From NCBI GenBank assembly GCA_033296885.1, contig MU863881.1, positions 372,001-436,000 on the forward strand: DNA of 64,000 bases, written 5' to 3'. The notes under the pieces were generated by a model. It searched no databases, was not told the origin of the DNA, and worked only from the letters and a program-made list of their open reading frames with translations. This document shows, one piece after another, positions 24,365-36,700 of the stretch. Every line of letters begins with the position of its first letter. Position 1 is the first letter of the stretch. Source of the DNA: Triangularia verruculosa (Eukaryota > Ascomycota > Sordariomycetes > Sordariales > Podosporaceae). The position numbers and the translations under genes are program-made.

Positions 24365-25621
24365 AGAGCGGTGTTGGTGGCAGGGATGCTGCTTGGCAAA
24401 GAGATGTAGGGACCTGAACATTCTGGATTCGGGTTTACGAAAGGCAAGCAGAGGAACGATTCAGTCAAGATAGCGGAAGAATGCTAATGCTTTCAGAAAG
24501 ACGGACCTTGAGGTTTTCCTCATGATGCAGATTGCTCGCTCCCCACTTGAGAAGGTAAGCCGTGTATCCGTAGGTTCATGCTGACTTGGCGTCGTGATTA
24601 GATCATGCGTTGTTGGCCCTGGATGCTTGAGATTGTAGTCTGCTGGTTTCAAGTTGTTCAACAGACTTTGGGCCGCCCAACAGGTAACGCACCATATTTG
24701 TATGGTTGACTATTAGTGTAGAACGTGGTTCTCGATGCTGTCTACTCGGTAGACATGTAATTCTTTATCGTGACTTGGGCGCGTTGGTCGCGTCACCTTT
24801 TTATCCGCCGTGATCGTGGGGGTACGGTCCCCTGAAATGGACATTAAACTTGATCCGGTCTAGGGCGCATCCATCCGAAGTGTTCCACTTCCAACATTCA
24901 AATCGGGGCTAACCTGGACGAAACTATGTCGAAGCTGACAGACGCCAAGTGCAGCAGGTCTGCAATCTGTATTTTCATCTCAACATCTTGACAGGCACCT
25001 CCATTGCGCCCTCAAACAGGTATTGGCAGCATGACGCGGCGGAGGCAATGTCTCGGCGCAGCGGTTGGCTCGACCTCGTTACAACGGGGAGGTGGAAAGT
25101 GGGAACGCAGGCGGTTGTGTCGTGCCGATAGGGAACCCCCAGCGAAATAACGCCCAGTCCTTTCCCGGAAGGGATTCATCCAAGCAAATCTGTGGGGTTT
25201 TCCCACTGGCGTGCGCGCGCCGTTCAGGGGTTTCTTCAGGGGACCATGGACAGGCTCCAAGCACTTGGCAAATCCCAATTTTTTGATCCTGCCAACTGCT
25301 GACCGCAGTCGCACCTGTCCACCTGTCCACCGTCTCTCGTTTTCCGGTGTCCTTTTTATCATCTTTCCAGCCGCTTGTTCTGCAGCAGTTCTGCCTCACA
25401 GCTCGACTCTGCTCTGCAGTCGCTCCTGTCACTCGTTTGTTTGTGCTTATCACCGTTTACCCGGACGCGCAGAGGGGAAATCGACAGAGAAACCGCTCGA
25501 TGCAGCCCAGAAGCCACCAACCGTAATTTTCCCCTTGATTCCCCCACTACCCGCCAACCTGGAGGCATTCACCTACAGCAGACCGGGCGACAAATCGCCT
25601 GGGTCCGCCGCTGCCGCTGCC
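24365..25621. other. Intergenic and probable 5' leader of the DUF3405 gene
   Basis: No separate gene is supported. The stretch from about 25300 to 25621 is pyrimidine-rich, as in fungal promoters and leaders. Confidence 0.5.
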
Positions 25622-27574
25622 ATGAATCGTCTGGCTCTCGCACACCCCAGGCTACGGCGCCTGGCCTTCAGTCGTCAGGCGCTGTTCGTCGGCCTCGCGA
25701 TATGCTTCGTCTGGTTCTTCACCGTGTCGATGCGCAACGATGTTTCAGAGCACTGGTCAAGACTCGGCCTCCAGCTTCCCGATCTGCGGAAACAACCACA
25801 ACGGATGCCAACTCACAATGTCCTACCACCCCTCACCGCGCGCATCCCCTGCTACGGTCCCCGTGGACACATTCTTGGACGGAGCCCCGATGATGATCTC
25901 GTTGAGAAGGAGATTGATGGCCGTAAGCACTGCGTCGCGCTTAGCACCTGCCGCGTTTCTTTGTTCTAACAATGCCGTTGACAGCTTACCCCATTCCATG
26001 GGCCGGCTCCATGGAGGCCCTCGGATTCGACTTGACGTACATGACTGCCGAATCCCGATACGGCCCATATGGTTACGGCGAGGACAAGGAGGACTACAAG
26101 CGTCAAAAGGTCGATTGGGCGAACCTCGACTGGGGCAAGCTACAGAATGAATGCTTCTACAGAAACCGCGAGCGCTTCCCTGAAGCCGCCGAGCCATTGA
26201 ACGATACACGCATCGAACCCCGATTTACATACCGAAAGAACGCCCCGTTCTCGGAGATCAGACACTGGCATGAATTCGAACCAACCAGAAGGACGGCCAT
26301 TGTGGTGCGCGTGTGGAAAGGTTACGAGTACGAGTCGGAGGACATGCACTACATTCGCTCGCTTATCACCGAAACGTCGCTCAAATCGGGCGGCGAGTAC
26401 CAAGTCATCCTTTTGGTTGACATGAAGGATTACGACGGCTACAAGCCCGAGATTTTCGCCTCGAAGGAGCTGTACCAACAGGGTTTGAAGGATGCCGGCG
26501 TCCCCGACGAGTTTGCCTCGATTGCAATCTTGTGGGATAACCGGCTTCTGGACAGCTGGTACCCAGAAGTGGGAGAGCATCGGTAAGACAATTTCTTGTC
26601 ACCGTGATGACAGCCCCCATATTTTGTTTTGGCTGACAGGTAAACTAACAAGCTACGCTAGCACCATGTGGCAGGTATTTCAGCCCATGCAGCTCCTCGC
26701 GCTGTTTTACCCCGAGTTCGATCACTGGTGGCAAGTCGAGATGGACATGCGCTTCATGGGCGATGCGGGCAAGATGCTTGACAGAATGGCCCTCTTTGCG
26801 CGCCAGGAGCCACGCAAGCAAGCCCTTGAACGTGCCACCTTTTGGCACATGATTAATGAGATCGGCGATTACGGAGAATTCTCGATTCAGGTTGACAAGG
26901 CGAACAACGGGGGCTCCAAGGCATGGGGTCCCATGAGAGTGCGCGAGATTCTTCCAGTCGGCCCTGAGCCACCGGTCTCTGACCCGCGCAACGAGACGTT
27001 CCAGTGGGGTGTCGGCGAGGATGCTGACGTGATTACCACGTCGTACTGCAATGATGCCAACAAGCCAACCAGCTGGGTGTTCAAGGAGTGGATTTACGGC
27101 TTTAAGACAGGCGTCCAGACACCCCGCTACTACTGCCCACCTGCCATCATGCGCTCCAGCAGGGCGCTGCTCCTCGTCATCCACCAGGCGCAGGTCGAGC
27201 AAGGGATCCGCGTGCCCAGTGAGGCCACTCTCCCAAGCTTTGCGCTTTGGCACGGCCTCAAGCTCAGCTTCCCTCAACACCCCGTCTTCTACCGGGACCA
27301 GGGCGACACCAAGTACCAGGAAGAATGGTGGAGAGGCGGACCCCAAGCCAGCAAATCCGGTAACGGCCCCGATCACCTCGACCACCCTCGGGGCATGGGC
27401 CTGACGTTCTGGTGGGAATCAGACTGGCCGCGTGAAATCTTCAGCGCGTGGACTGGACGCAAACTGGAGGAGGGCGTCGACTTCCCCTGGTTATTACATC
27501 AGCAAGACGGGCAAATATACGCCCCCAATATCATAATGCATCCGATGAAACACATCAAGGACGACGTGGAATGA
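25622..27574 (+). CDS. DUF3405 type II membrane protein, possible Golgi glycosyltransferase
   Basis: Exons 25622-25922, 25985-26582 and 26662-27574 encode about 603 residues. A short cytosolic N terminus is followed by a single membrane anchor near residues 20-40 (FVGLAICFVWFFTVSM), so the bulk should face the Golgi or ER lumen. The remainder matches my knowledge of the fungal DUF3405 family, with blocks such as ETSLKSGGEYQVILLVDMKD, EFDHWWQVEMDMRFMGDAGK and GLTFWWESDWPREIF. The Asp-rich DMD segment resembles the metal-binding DxD of glycosyltransferases, so such a role is often guessed but not shown. The ATG follows an Ala-coding GCC run with good context. Splice joins are in frame and use GTAAGC and GTAAGA donors. 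Confidence 0.85.
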
Positions 27575-29049
27575 ACGACATGGATCTTTACTGTATGAAA
27601 GAACTACACACAGAGGAGACCACGACATGAGGGGCGAGGCGGGATTATCGGTACTTATTTGTTATCTACTTCTTCGAAACACTACACCACGCAGCGACGA
27701 TGGATGTTTTTACACACTTTACACCACACTTTGGGCGGGGAGTCATGGAGCAAAAACAGGGGCGGTGGCTGGGCAGCAGCATTTTCCACGGCATGGCATA
27801 TCCTGCTTGGGGTTCTTGGGGATTTTTGGGATTCGCTGGGTGTTCACCCTTTGTTCTGCCACAAAAACCGCGTTTTACCATTTTCTTTTCTTTTTGTATT
27901 TTTACTTAATGTGTATGGTTTCTGCCGTTTTTTTTCTGAAGGGTGGTGTTTTTCCAGGCAGAGGAAAGAGGGAGAGCTGGATGCATATGCATTTGTTTAG
28001 CATTGTGTTACTTTATTTGATGGGAAAGTTTAAGAGTTAGAAGAGTTTTTTTTATTTTTTTTGTTGTGTAGCAGGCAAACAATGCGGATACCCATAATCT
28101 CGAAGATCTACCTACTTGACCAAGAGTTCCAGAAGACTATAAAGGCGAAGTGGTGCAAAGAGCTAAGTTGGTGTCTTTGGTGGGATGTGCCCTTTCGTGC
28201 CTCGTCGCTTCCACGGACCAAGAGGTCCCAAGAAGAAAATATCGCGCGCCGTTGAACCCGTTTTTTCTTTGTTGCTTCTGAAACGGCACCACAAGGGAGA
28301 GATCTCCATGTGTGACGTCACTCTGTGGGTGAGAGATCTTCGGATGATCCTCGAAAGGGATGTTGATCTGAATGACCGCGGAAGCCGACCAAACGGCCCT
28401 TGATGTTTCATCCCCCTGCAATCCGACGATCTTATCAAGGAGAGATGGTACGCGGACCGTTGAGGGATCGTTGTGGGAGACGAGAAGAGGGAGTGTGTTA
28501 CGGGTCACACGATGGAGAAACAAGACTGGCAGTCACCGGCACACCAAGTGAGCAAACATGGACATTTTTGTATAAGAGAGCCGATATATCTGTTGAGAAC
28601 TGTTTATATATCTGCAGAGCTAGTTGGAAACTCTTTGGAAATTTTACCGATACCATGTAGGCCCCAGGAGATTGTCGCACCTCTTGGATCGTCCAGAACG
28701 GTCAAAGGAGGTATCACTATGCTATTCTCGTCAGTGACTGGCGTCAGGGCGTCGGGTGCGGGTGGAACAAAAGGGACTGGGTGCTACGGTGACTGATCTT
28801 TGTGCATATGGAAGCCAGGGATGTTATCTTACACGGACAGCCTGAATGCGGTCAATGCTGTAAGTGGAAATCGACAGTGAGAAGATAGATCGCAGACAGG
28901 TATCATAGAGACCTCGGAGGCTCATATCAACCATCATATTGTTGAGACTATGTACCACACCAAGCCTCTCAGTCAATCCCACCCCTTATCTCACTCCGGA
29001 ACCCTCCTGTCCAATATACAATTCCAACTCACTCTTCAAACCAACAACC
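27575..29049. other. Intergenic, no gene seen
   Basis: The first part (27.6-28.1 kb) is T-rich with long T runs near 28044-28062 and looks like a 3' UTR and terminator. The rest has only short open frames on both strands. Confidence 0.5.
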
Positions 29050-30475
29050 TCAGACCAACCCAAAAGTCCACGAAGTCTCCTGCACATACGTCTGCCCGGG
29101 CCCAAAGATCTGCTTGTCCAGACGTCCCCACTCCGGCCGGTTGATCCCGTCCGGATAATCCTGCGCCTCAATCGCCACGCAGCTGCTCTTGACCACCTTG
29201 TTGTTCTTCTTCCCCAGCCCCTGGGTGGACTTCTTCACGTCGGCGCTCCCGTCCATCCACGAGCAGCTGTAAATCACCACTCCAGGCTGGTCCGTCCGCA
29301 GCTCGGCCTTGACCCCGCTGAACTTGCTCGCCAGGGTCAACACAACCGCGTCCTTGGGGGCGTCCTCGATGAGCCAGTACCCGTTGTAGCCCTCGCAAGC
29401 GCCGTTGGCGCCGCAGTTGCCCTGGAACTTGGGGTCGTTCCGGGAGTGCCCGAACTTGAGGTTGGCGGCGGAGGCAAAGTCGTTGATGGAACCCGGGGCG
29501 GCGGTGAGGATCTTGCCGGTGGGAAGGGCGCCTTGGTCGGCTTCGAGGTAGCGGGAGGAGTAGGGGAGGTGGAGGGTGTGGTCCCAGATCAAGGAGGTGG
29601 CGGGGTTGCGGTAGGCGTCGAGGTTGAAGTAGGTGTGCTGGGTTAAGAGGATGGCTTTGGGGTAGGTTAGTGAGATGTCACTCATGAAAAAGAAGGGTAA
29701 AAAGGGGAACACAAACGGGTCTTTTGATCAAGTGAGTTGGCTGTGATCTTGATTTTCCACGTGCTATTCGTAACGCTGTACGTCACGCTCGATTCAACAT
29801 CACCGAAAAGCCCCTGGGACGAGTTGGACTTGTCCAAGATGGAGAAAGTAATCGAGTCTTTGCTGTGCGCCGTCACGTTCCAGAAGCGGAACGACCAGTT
29901 GTTGGTCCCGCTGTGGAGCGTGTTGTCGCCGTCGTTCTTTTGGGTGGTGTACTCGACGCCGTCGATCGAGTATTTCCCGTTGCCGATGCGGTTGGCGTAG
30001 CGGCCGGGAATGGCATTGTACACGGGATGGCCTGGGTCAACGGCTGGAAGCGAGGTGTCAGTCTGAAAGTTTTCATGTGTGGTGTCTTCGCCTAAATTTT
30101 GTGGGGAGCGAAGAACAGTTCAGGCGGTTTGAATGTTACTGACGGTAGTAGTCAATGTCATCGTAGCCGAGAACAACATCAATGTCACGGCCGTTCTTGT
30201 CTTTGACAAAGAGGTTTGTGAGGGTAGCGCCGTAGGGGATGAACTGGGAATTTTCAGTGTCAGCATGATGGCTTCAACTTCCCCGCTTTTTTCCTGATTC
30301 TTCGCCAAGAACACCCGCAGGCGGGATTTGCTGATGAGATTCATACCTGAGCCTTGATACCAGGAGCGGAGATGGTGTACTTCCCATCAGCACCAGGAGC
30401 GGGCGCGGCGGCTTGGTGGGCAACCGCCGCGGCTTGAGCGACTGAGGCCATGATAAGTGTTGATGAGAACCTCAT
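29050..30475 (-). CDS. Secreted aldose 1-epimerase (galactose mutarotase-like)
   Basis: Four exons (30475-30347, 30243-30144, 30043-29717, 29654-29050) encode about 386 residues. The family interconverts alpha and beta anomers of sugars. The N terminus is a signal peptide (MRFSSTLIMASVAQAAAVAH), so this version is probably extracellular. Mutarotase features seen are TNLFVKDKNGRDIDVVLGYD, PGRYANRIGNGKY with substrate-binding Asn and Arg, the catalytic-His segment LLTQHTYFNLDAYRNP, and the C-terminal Glu in TYVQETSWTFGL. Intron 2 uses a GTCAGT donor and intron 3 GTTTGT, both needed to restore the family reading. Six Cys are present, enough for disulphides. Confidence 0.9.
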
Positions 30476-31474
30476 TTTTCCAAGACACACGCAAGCGAAA
30501 ACCGCGCTACGAATCGATACCAGGCCAGGACAAGTCTGGCCAAACCCCACCGCCTCAGTCCGGATGCCTCGGTTATATATCCAACAGCTCCTCCATCAAG
30601 CAACCTATGGTTGTATTCTCCCCGCACGCTGACTCCGTCTCACTCGTATAGTTTCGGAGGGTCCTTCTTCACTTACCTCTAAGCTCCATTGTGCCGGCGC
30701 CCCGGTAAATATTCCGAAACATCCACAAGAATGTTGATAGATTGAAGTGGCCTGGTGACCATGGAAATCGGTGCTCCGGGGTAATCGCCTGGAATACGAC
30801 CTCCCGACGTGGGATAGGTGTGCATGTATGCGGGGAGGGGATGTCGATCTCCAGAGTACCCAGCGCATGTGGATGTTTATATTGCGCATGCATATCAGGC
30901 TGAAGTACCAAGTTTCTTGGAATAAGATAGGGCCAAGCTTATAGGCGACCAACAGGCTCTCTATGGGTCATTCCTGCATGCAGGAACCTCCGTGTGAAGG
31001 CGGAATGCGATTGCCCAATGGCCTACTTGATGGCGGTGGGAAAGGTGATGGATGGGGCGGTACCATCCGGCTCGGGGCCTACCCCCTTTTCTGGGTGTTG
31101 ATCTGGGGTTACGCTGGTATAAAGTAGTGGGTGGGTGTGTTCAGTCACTCCTTCTGGCTTACGCCATCTTGGTTTCTTGGATGAAATCGCAAATTTTATT
31201 CGGGTATCCGGTAACCGAAGTCCGGGGTGGTGCTGACTGTTGATGATGAATTCTACGGGGTGCCATTGACCGGCTTTGCCGGCAACTATCAGCAAAGTGC
31301 TCTCGAGTGATAGACAACGGTCTAGACCGGGGAGTGTCGTTTGCTGAACAATGTGTACGAAGATTTAAGTACAAGAAACATTCAATACTGACGGGATGCA
31401 AATTTTAAATGGTCTACCATGAACCTAAAAGTTCGGTAACCAGAGGTTGAGAAGGGAATAAAGCAACACAGACT
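30476..31474. other. Intergenic, no gene seen
   Basis: This covers the promoter of the epimerase gene and the 3' side of the next gene. Only short featureless frames are present. Confidence 0.5.
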
Positions 31475-32538
31475 TCAACCGGCCATCTCATGCGTCCGCT
31501 GCCCATACCCGTTCACCGGCCAGGCGTCGCCCATCTCCCTTGGCGTGTTTACTGTGCCTAGCTCCCCTCCAAACTGATGCTGGGGATGTTGCTGATGGTG
31601 ATAAGGGTGAGGTTGAGCCGTGGGATCAGGAGGCGCATAGTTTGGAGGCGCTTCGACGTTTGAGTATATGTCGCCAGAGTATTTGAAGCCCTGTCCATAT
31701 GGCCCTATTGGCGGCGGCTGACCTTCCCCGGGCGCCTGGTCTCCTCTCCTCTTCCGCCTCCAAAGCCACAAGAAGCCGACAAATCCCAAGGCAAGCACTG
31801 CCGCCGTCACACCCACAGCTATTCCTGCCGATGCCCCTGCGCTGAGACCTGGACTTGGGGCCGCATCGGAACCCGGCTGAGGAATTCCAGTTGCGGGGTT
31901 ACTCGTATTGCGTTCGGCATCACTTGTTTGAACTGTCGATGGTTGGGTTGATGAAGTGACACCGGAAGACTCGGTGGTGCCGGTCGAAAGCGTAGATGTT
32001 GGGGTTGTCTTCGGAGTTGTTGTTGTTGGGGTTGGCGACGGCAAGGACGAGGGTACTGATGACTGCTTCGACGGTGGGTTTCCCAGCCCAAATGTCCTCC
32101 TCCCCCCTTTGCGCTCTTGACCGATCACGTTGAACGTTTGGCTGTTGGCACCAAACTTGTCATTTTCTGCGCTCCTGATATTGAACCAGCAGGGCGTAGC
32201 CGAAGTGAGATTGAGGACGACGGGGACGGTGGCGTTGGAGCCGGGCGCTTCCTGCACGAATCCTATTATCTCATGTCAGTTGTGCTCGTGCCGAACTCAC
32301 AGGCTCCCATGAATGCTGCCCACGTACGAAACTCTCCTATTCCGGGTTTGCAAAACGTCCATATTGACACTGTGGCGAAGTTGCTGACATACTCTACCAT
32401 CACAGTGTCCATGAAGTGGTAGGTTTCTGACTCGGCATCTTCAACTGGGTATACAAAACTTGAGAAATCGCTCTGTGCTGACGCCAGTAGTCCAGATGTG
32501 GCTAGCAGCAAGGCCGTTGCGACTGTGGTGGTCCTCAT
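31475..32538 (-). CDS. Single-pass mucin-like membrane protein
   Basis: Two exons (32538-32328 and 32262-31475) encode about 332 residues. A signal peptide (MRTTTVATALLLATSGLLAS) is followed by a small extracellular domain with two Cys (WTFCKPGIGE and SATPCWFNIRS). Then comes a Ser/Thr/Pro-rich stalk of about 70 residues, likely O-mannosylated. One membrane helix (SAGIAVGVTAAVLALGFVGF) ends in the stop-transfer WRRKRR. The cytosolic tail is rich in Pro, Tyr, His and Gln. This layout is typical of fungal cell-wall stress-sensor-like proteins (Mid2/WSC type), but I see no WSC cysteine pattern, so the role is open. The ATG directly before the signal peptide is chosen. Confidence 0.82.
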
Positions 32539-33771
32539 TATGATGCTGTCATTCAGGAGCACGAATTCGGTCTTCTGCTCCCGTCGAACTGGCAGCGCTT
32601 GCTGCCCTCCAGCCCTGGTCGAAAATATGAAGTTTCTGCAAGATAGCGAGAAGCCGTGACACGAGAAGGTGAGGAGGAAGACGAGGAGAAAAAGATTGGG
32701 ACAAAAAGTGAGATACAATTCTCGGCCCTGCCATCACCCATAGTTCCACTGGGACAGCAGGTGTGAGGCTCAGTAGGAGAAACGGGAAGGAGTCGGATCC
32801 ATGATGGTATCCCATGCTATCTCCAGGCACAACAATCAACAAGCGAATTAGGCCCCTGGATCTTGCCACGTCGCCCCCACGAAGTAGGCTTGCCGCGAAG
32901 AAACGAGATCAGTGTGCGGTTTGAGCGGTAGCGATGGGACACCCGATGGGGTTTTGAAGAGGGAGCCTGATCAACCAACTCGCTAGTAATTTGTAGCCCG
33001 CGGAGGAAGTATCGTGACAAGCCGCGCCTTCTATTCTGTGGCCCCTCAATTTGAAGGTTGCCTCAGCTCTGTTGCTGTTGGCATTGTGTCGCGTCATGGC
33101 CCTATGCTGCGCCACATGGCTGATATGAGGTAGGCCCCGGAGAGATCAGCGGCTGCAGCCCATTCGATGATGGTGTAACCTTCTACCAAATCACTGGTCT
33201 CATGCAGTTTGACGGGCGAGCCGTTCAGGGGGGTTGCGGCGCAGAGGTGATGCGGCTCGATTGATGCTACCTGCTCCATGGCCGTCAGCGCGAGTCCAAT
33301 AAATTAGGGTAAGCGTCAGTCGCGCCGTTGGAAGATCGTGTGTTTTACCTGAAATTAGACAGTCGAGACCAGAGAAGCAATTCGAGCCTCACCTCGTGAT
33401 TGTCAAGCGGTAAGAAGTGTGAAGCGTAGCTGGTAGTGACACGACGAGAGATCCAGTGACGCGGCGGCTGTGGCTGCTCATTAGTGGCCGCTATCCAGCG
33501 CTTAAGCCGCACAGACTCACTGGCAACGCTGCCAGTGTGTTTCCCGCGCAGAGCACGTACTTCAGGCCATCGTCACTATAACCACAGCGACAAGTGTTTA
33601 CGGAGCACAACTTCCATTGATCGAGACAAAATCTAAACAAAATGACAACAACGACCCTCAAAGATCCATACAGAAACCAACAGATAGTCCAACAATGCGT
33701 AAATACCTCAACCTGGAGATATCCACGAAATGCGCGCCCAATCTTTCATATCCATCTCACCCCTTTCCAAA
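32539..33771. other. Intergenic, no gene seen
   Basis: Frames here are short. One 61-codon frame with an ATG at 33279 (-) has protein-like composition but no partner exons or known domain. The rest holds the promoter of the mucin-like gene and the 3' flank of the giant gene. Confidence 0.45.
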
Positions 33772-36700
33772 TCAGAAAACATCCAATCTCATGCTCTGCT
33801 CCACCAGCCTTTCTAAACCAGATTCTTCCTCTCCAGAGTCACCAATTTTCTCATCATTGCCTTCAACCCCCTCAAAGTCCTTCTCTGTTAGGATACCTCC
33901 CCCCAAAACGATACCCATGTGCGTCCTATCAATATTCGCACAATCCCTCCTCAGCTTCTTATAAAGCACGCCCAGAAATCCAACCGGGCTCACCTCAAAA
34001 GGACAATTCTCATAACCCCTCCCGCCGGCTCGACCAACAAATCCATCTGCCCCGACCACCACCCTGTTAGAACCATCATTCTTGTTCTCCGTAAAGGAAA
34101 GACCAAGATACTGGCACATTCGGACATATTCTCCGTAGCTGCGGAGATAGAGCTGCCCAGCAAAGAGATTGAGCTGCATGATCAGCTCTGGGGGCGCTGT
34201 CCACTCTTCCAGTTGCCGAGGTGTCATGAGTGGGTAGGTAAAGGTCTTCAGGTCTTCCATGGTGCGGAAAGAAAGACTCGAGCGAGGGAGATAGCTGTGC
34301 AGGGTGACCGCCCCGTTTGAGCAGCGGAGAATGTCAGACTTGATAATATCTGCTTCGTAAGGGCTGATGACGACCATGGTCATCGTGGATAATGAGTCAG
34401 TCTGCTTGCGTTGAGAAATCCTCCCAGTCAAAAGCCATTGCACGGGCCGTTGGTATGAATCGGAGCAGTAGCCAGCTCGGCCGGGCTGGACAGTCTTGGC
34501 AAAGTCTTCCGTGATCAGCAGATTGGATGGAAACTTGTCGGCCGGGAACAGTTCTGAGGCGCTGCTTTGTAGCATGGCTTGAAAGGCAGGGAAAAATACC
34601 CTGCTGTCGGGCTTCAGCGTGGCGGTCATGGCGAAATGGCGCACATCTGGATGGAGAGAGTGCTTGCATGGCTTCATAGGTGCCGGGCGCTCGATGTGCC
34701 GTTCTTGCTCAATCTCTGGAGCTAACTCCCGCTCTTGCTCTTCCTCCAGGGTAACAACCATGTCCAAATTGTTAAACCCGAATTCGATGCATTTTCTCTG
34801 AATAGCAGCAACCTCGGCCTGTCGGGAAACCAGCGTAGAAGCCTTTTCAAGCTGGGAAGATAAGCTCTGACACTGGTCCCCTGTTACGGGTCGGTATCGC
34901 TTCTCGAGAGTTTGTGCCTCATCCTCGAGATACTCTTTGACATCTTGAAGCTTCACATTGTCGTAACCTCTGACTCGACGTATGATTTCCTCCTGCCGTT
35001 GATGACGGAGGCCCTGGGTAGCCCAAAGAGGAACGCTTCGGTGGGCATCATCCCACGTTTCCGATATGGCGAACGTAAGAATATGCATGACGGAGATAGG
35101 GCATGAGATATCCATCTGCTCGAAATCGCGGATCCGCTTCTGCATCTCTGGAGAGAGGCAAAATGTGACAGACTGACCGTTGCCAAGTTTTCGCATTCTC
35201 ATACAGGCTGTGGCAGTTGATTAGTATCATTACGAAAACAAAAACAGAAACAAAAGAAAACAAGCGTCAAAGAAGTACTGTAGTGGCTTACCTTGGACAA
35301 GAGTGTCTTTGGTCACTCCCGGACCCAATGTCACAGCAGCTCTGTAGGTGTCTGGCAATCTCAGGTCGGTGCCACGGGTATGTGACTGATCGAGAAAGAC
35401 GAGACATCGTTCTGTCTGGGTTCTGAAAGGTGATGTGTAAAATGATTCAACTGTCCCATCTCTCGTGAGGACCGACAGCTCGTCGTTGTCGTTGAAAAAG
35501 ATTACAGCGTCAGCATCTGAGACTAGCGATAACCAATGCTTGGAGAACTGAATGTTGCCGAGTTGAATGATCTGAGCCCCAACATCAAGAATGACGCGCG
35601 TCGGTCGATTGGACTCGGTCACCGCGGACAAAAGCATGTCCACTGTTAGAGCACAGAGTTCTTTCTGATCGTTTCCAAGCTCCTCGACTGTGTTCTCACT
35701 TTGCAGAAGACATGCTAGCACGTGGGAGTTCGTGTACCTCTGCTCTGGAAGATCCAGAGCAGTGATTGATAGGGGAAGGACGTATCGTGAATCAGTTGTC
35801 CCACTGAAGCCCGTGAGTGGATATGTTTTCGGCTTAGCCAAATCCCAACCAGAGCTCGAGAGCTTGAATGGGAACTCTCTCATTTCCTTGGGGAAGACAA
35901 TGTTGGACAAGTAGTAGTCTATGGCTGACTTTGTAAAGCGCAACCCCGGGAAAAGCTTGTCTGTGCATAGCGTCTTATCTTTCAGATTGACGGCGGAGAC
36001 ATGTCTCAACGCAGGATCGAGGAGGGGAGAGGCTCGGGACCAGCTAGAATACTCTTGCTCAGCCCTGTCGGAATTCATAAGAAGCTCGAGAGAGATGAAA
36101 AGCTCTGCGTCCGTTAAACCACGGTAGTAGTAGCTCAAGCATGTCAAAATGATGACAACATCCGTGTGACTGAACTCGGAGCGCGGGGCGGGAGAATCTT
36201 TTGCTCTATACGGTACCGCAAGCAAGGTTGGTGGCTGGCGATCTGGTGCGAGGCCATAGTTGACGCGGAAACGCTTTTGGCCCAAGGCAAACTGTAGCAC
36301 GCCGTTTGCCAGTAGACCCCTCAGCAGGAAAAGCCCATTCCTCATGGCAGTGTCCTGAAAGAGACCTGACCGATCGTTCTCCACCATCTCAACTTGTCGT
36401 TGATCAACACTAGGATCTAGGATGTACTGCAAGATCGCACGACGCATCTGTGTGGTTTGATGTTGAATGGGCAAACCTTTCATGCCTAGGGTGCACAGCT
36501 TGTGGGCAACTGCTTCAACCAACTGCGCACCTGTAGAGTCATCGAGGGTCCGAATTGTTGGAAAGCGTCCTGTACCGTCTTCCTGCTCGAAAAGCAATCC
36601 TTCTGACAACCCCGGACGTTCTCCCTGTGCATGCTTGAGTTCCTTGGCCGTGTCGTGAACAAAATCCAGCAGGTTCTGGATTAGAACCCACCTGTCTGGG

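Noticed and set aside
33094..33279. 61-codon frame starting with ATG, protein-like composition (-)
   Set aside because: No homologous motif, no splice partner and too short to support alone; it could be a fragment of an old gene.
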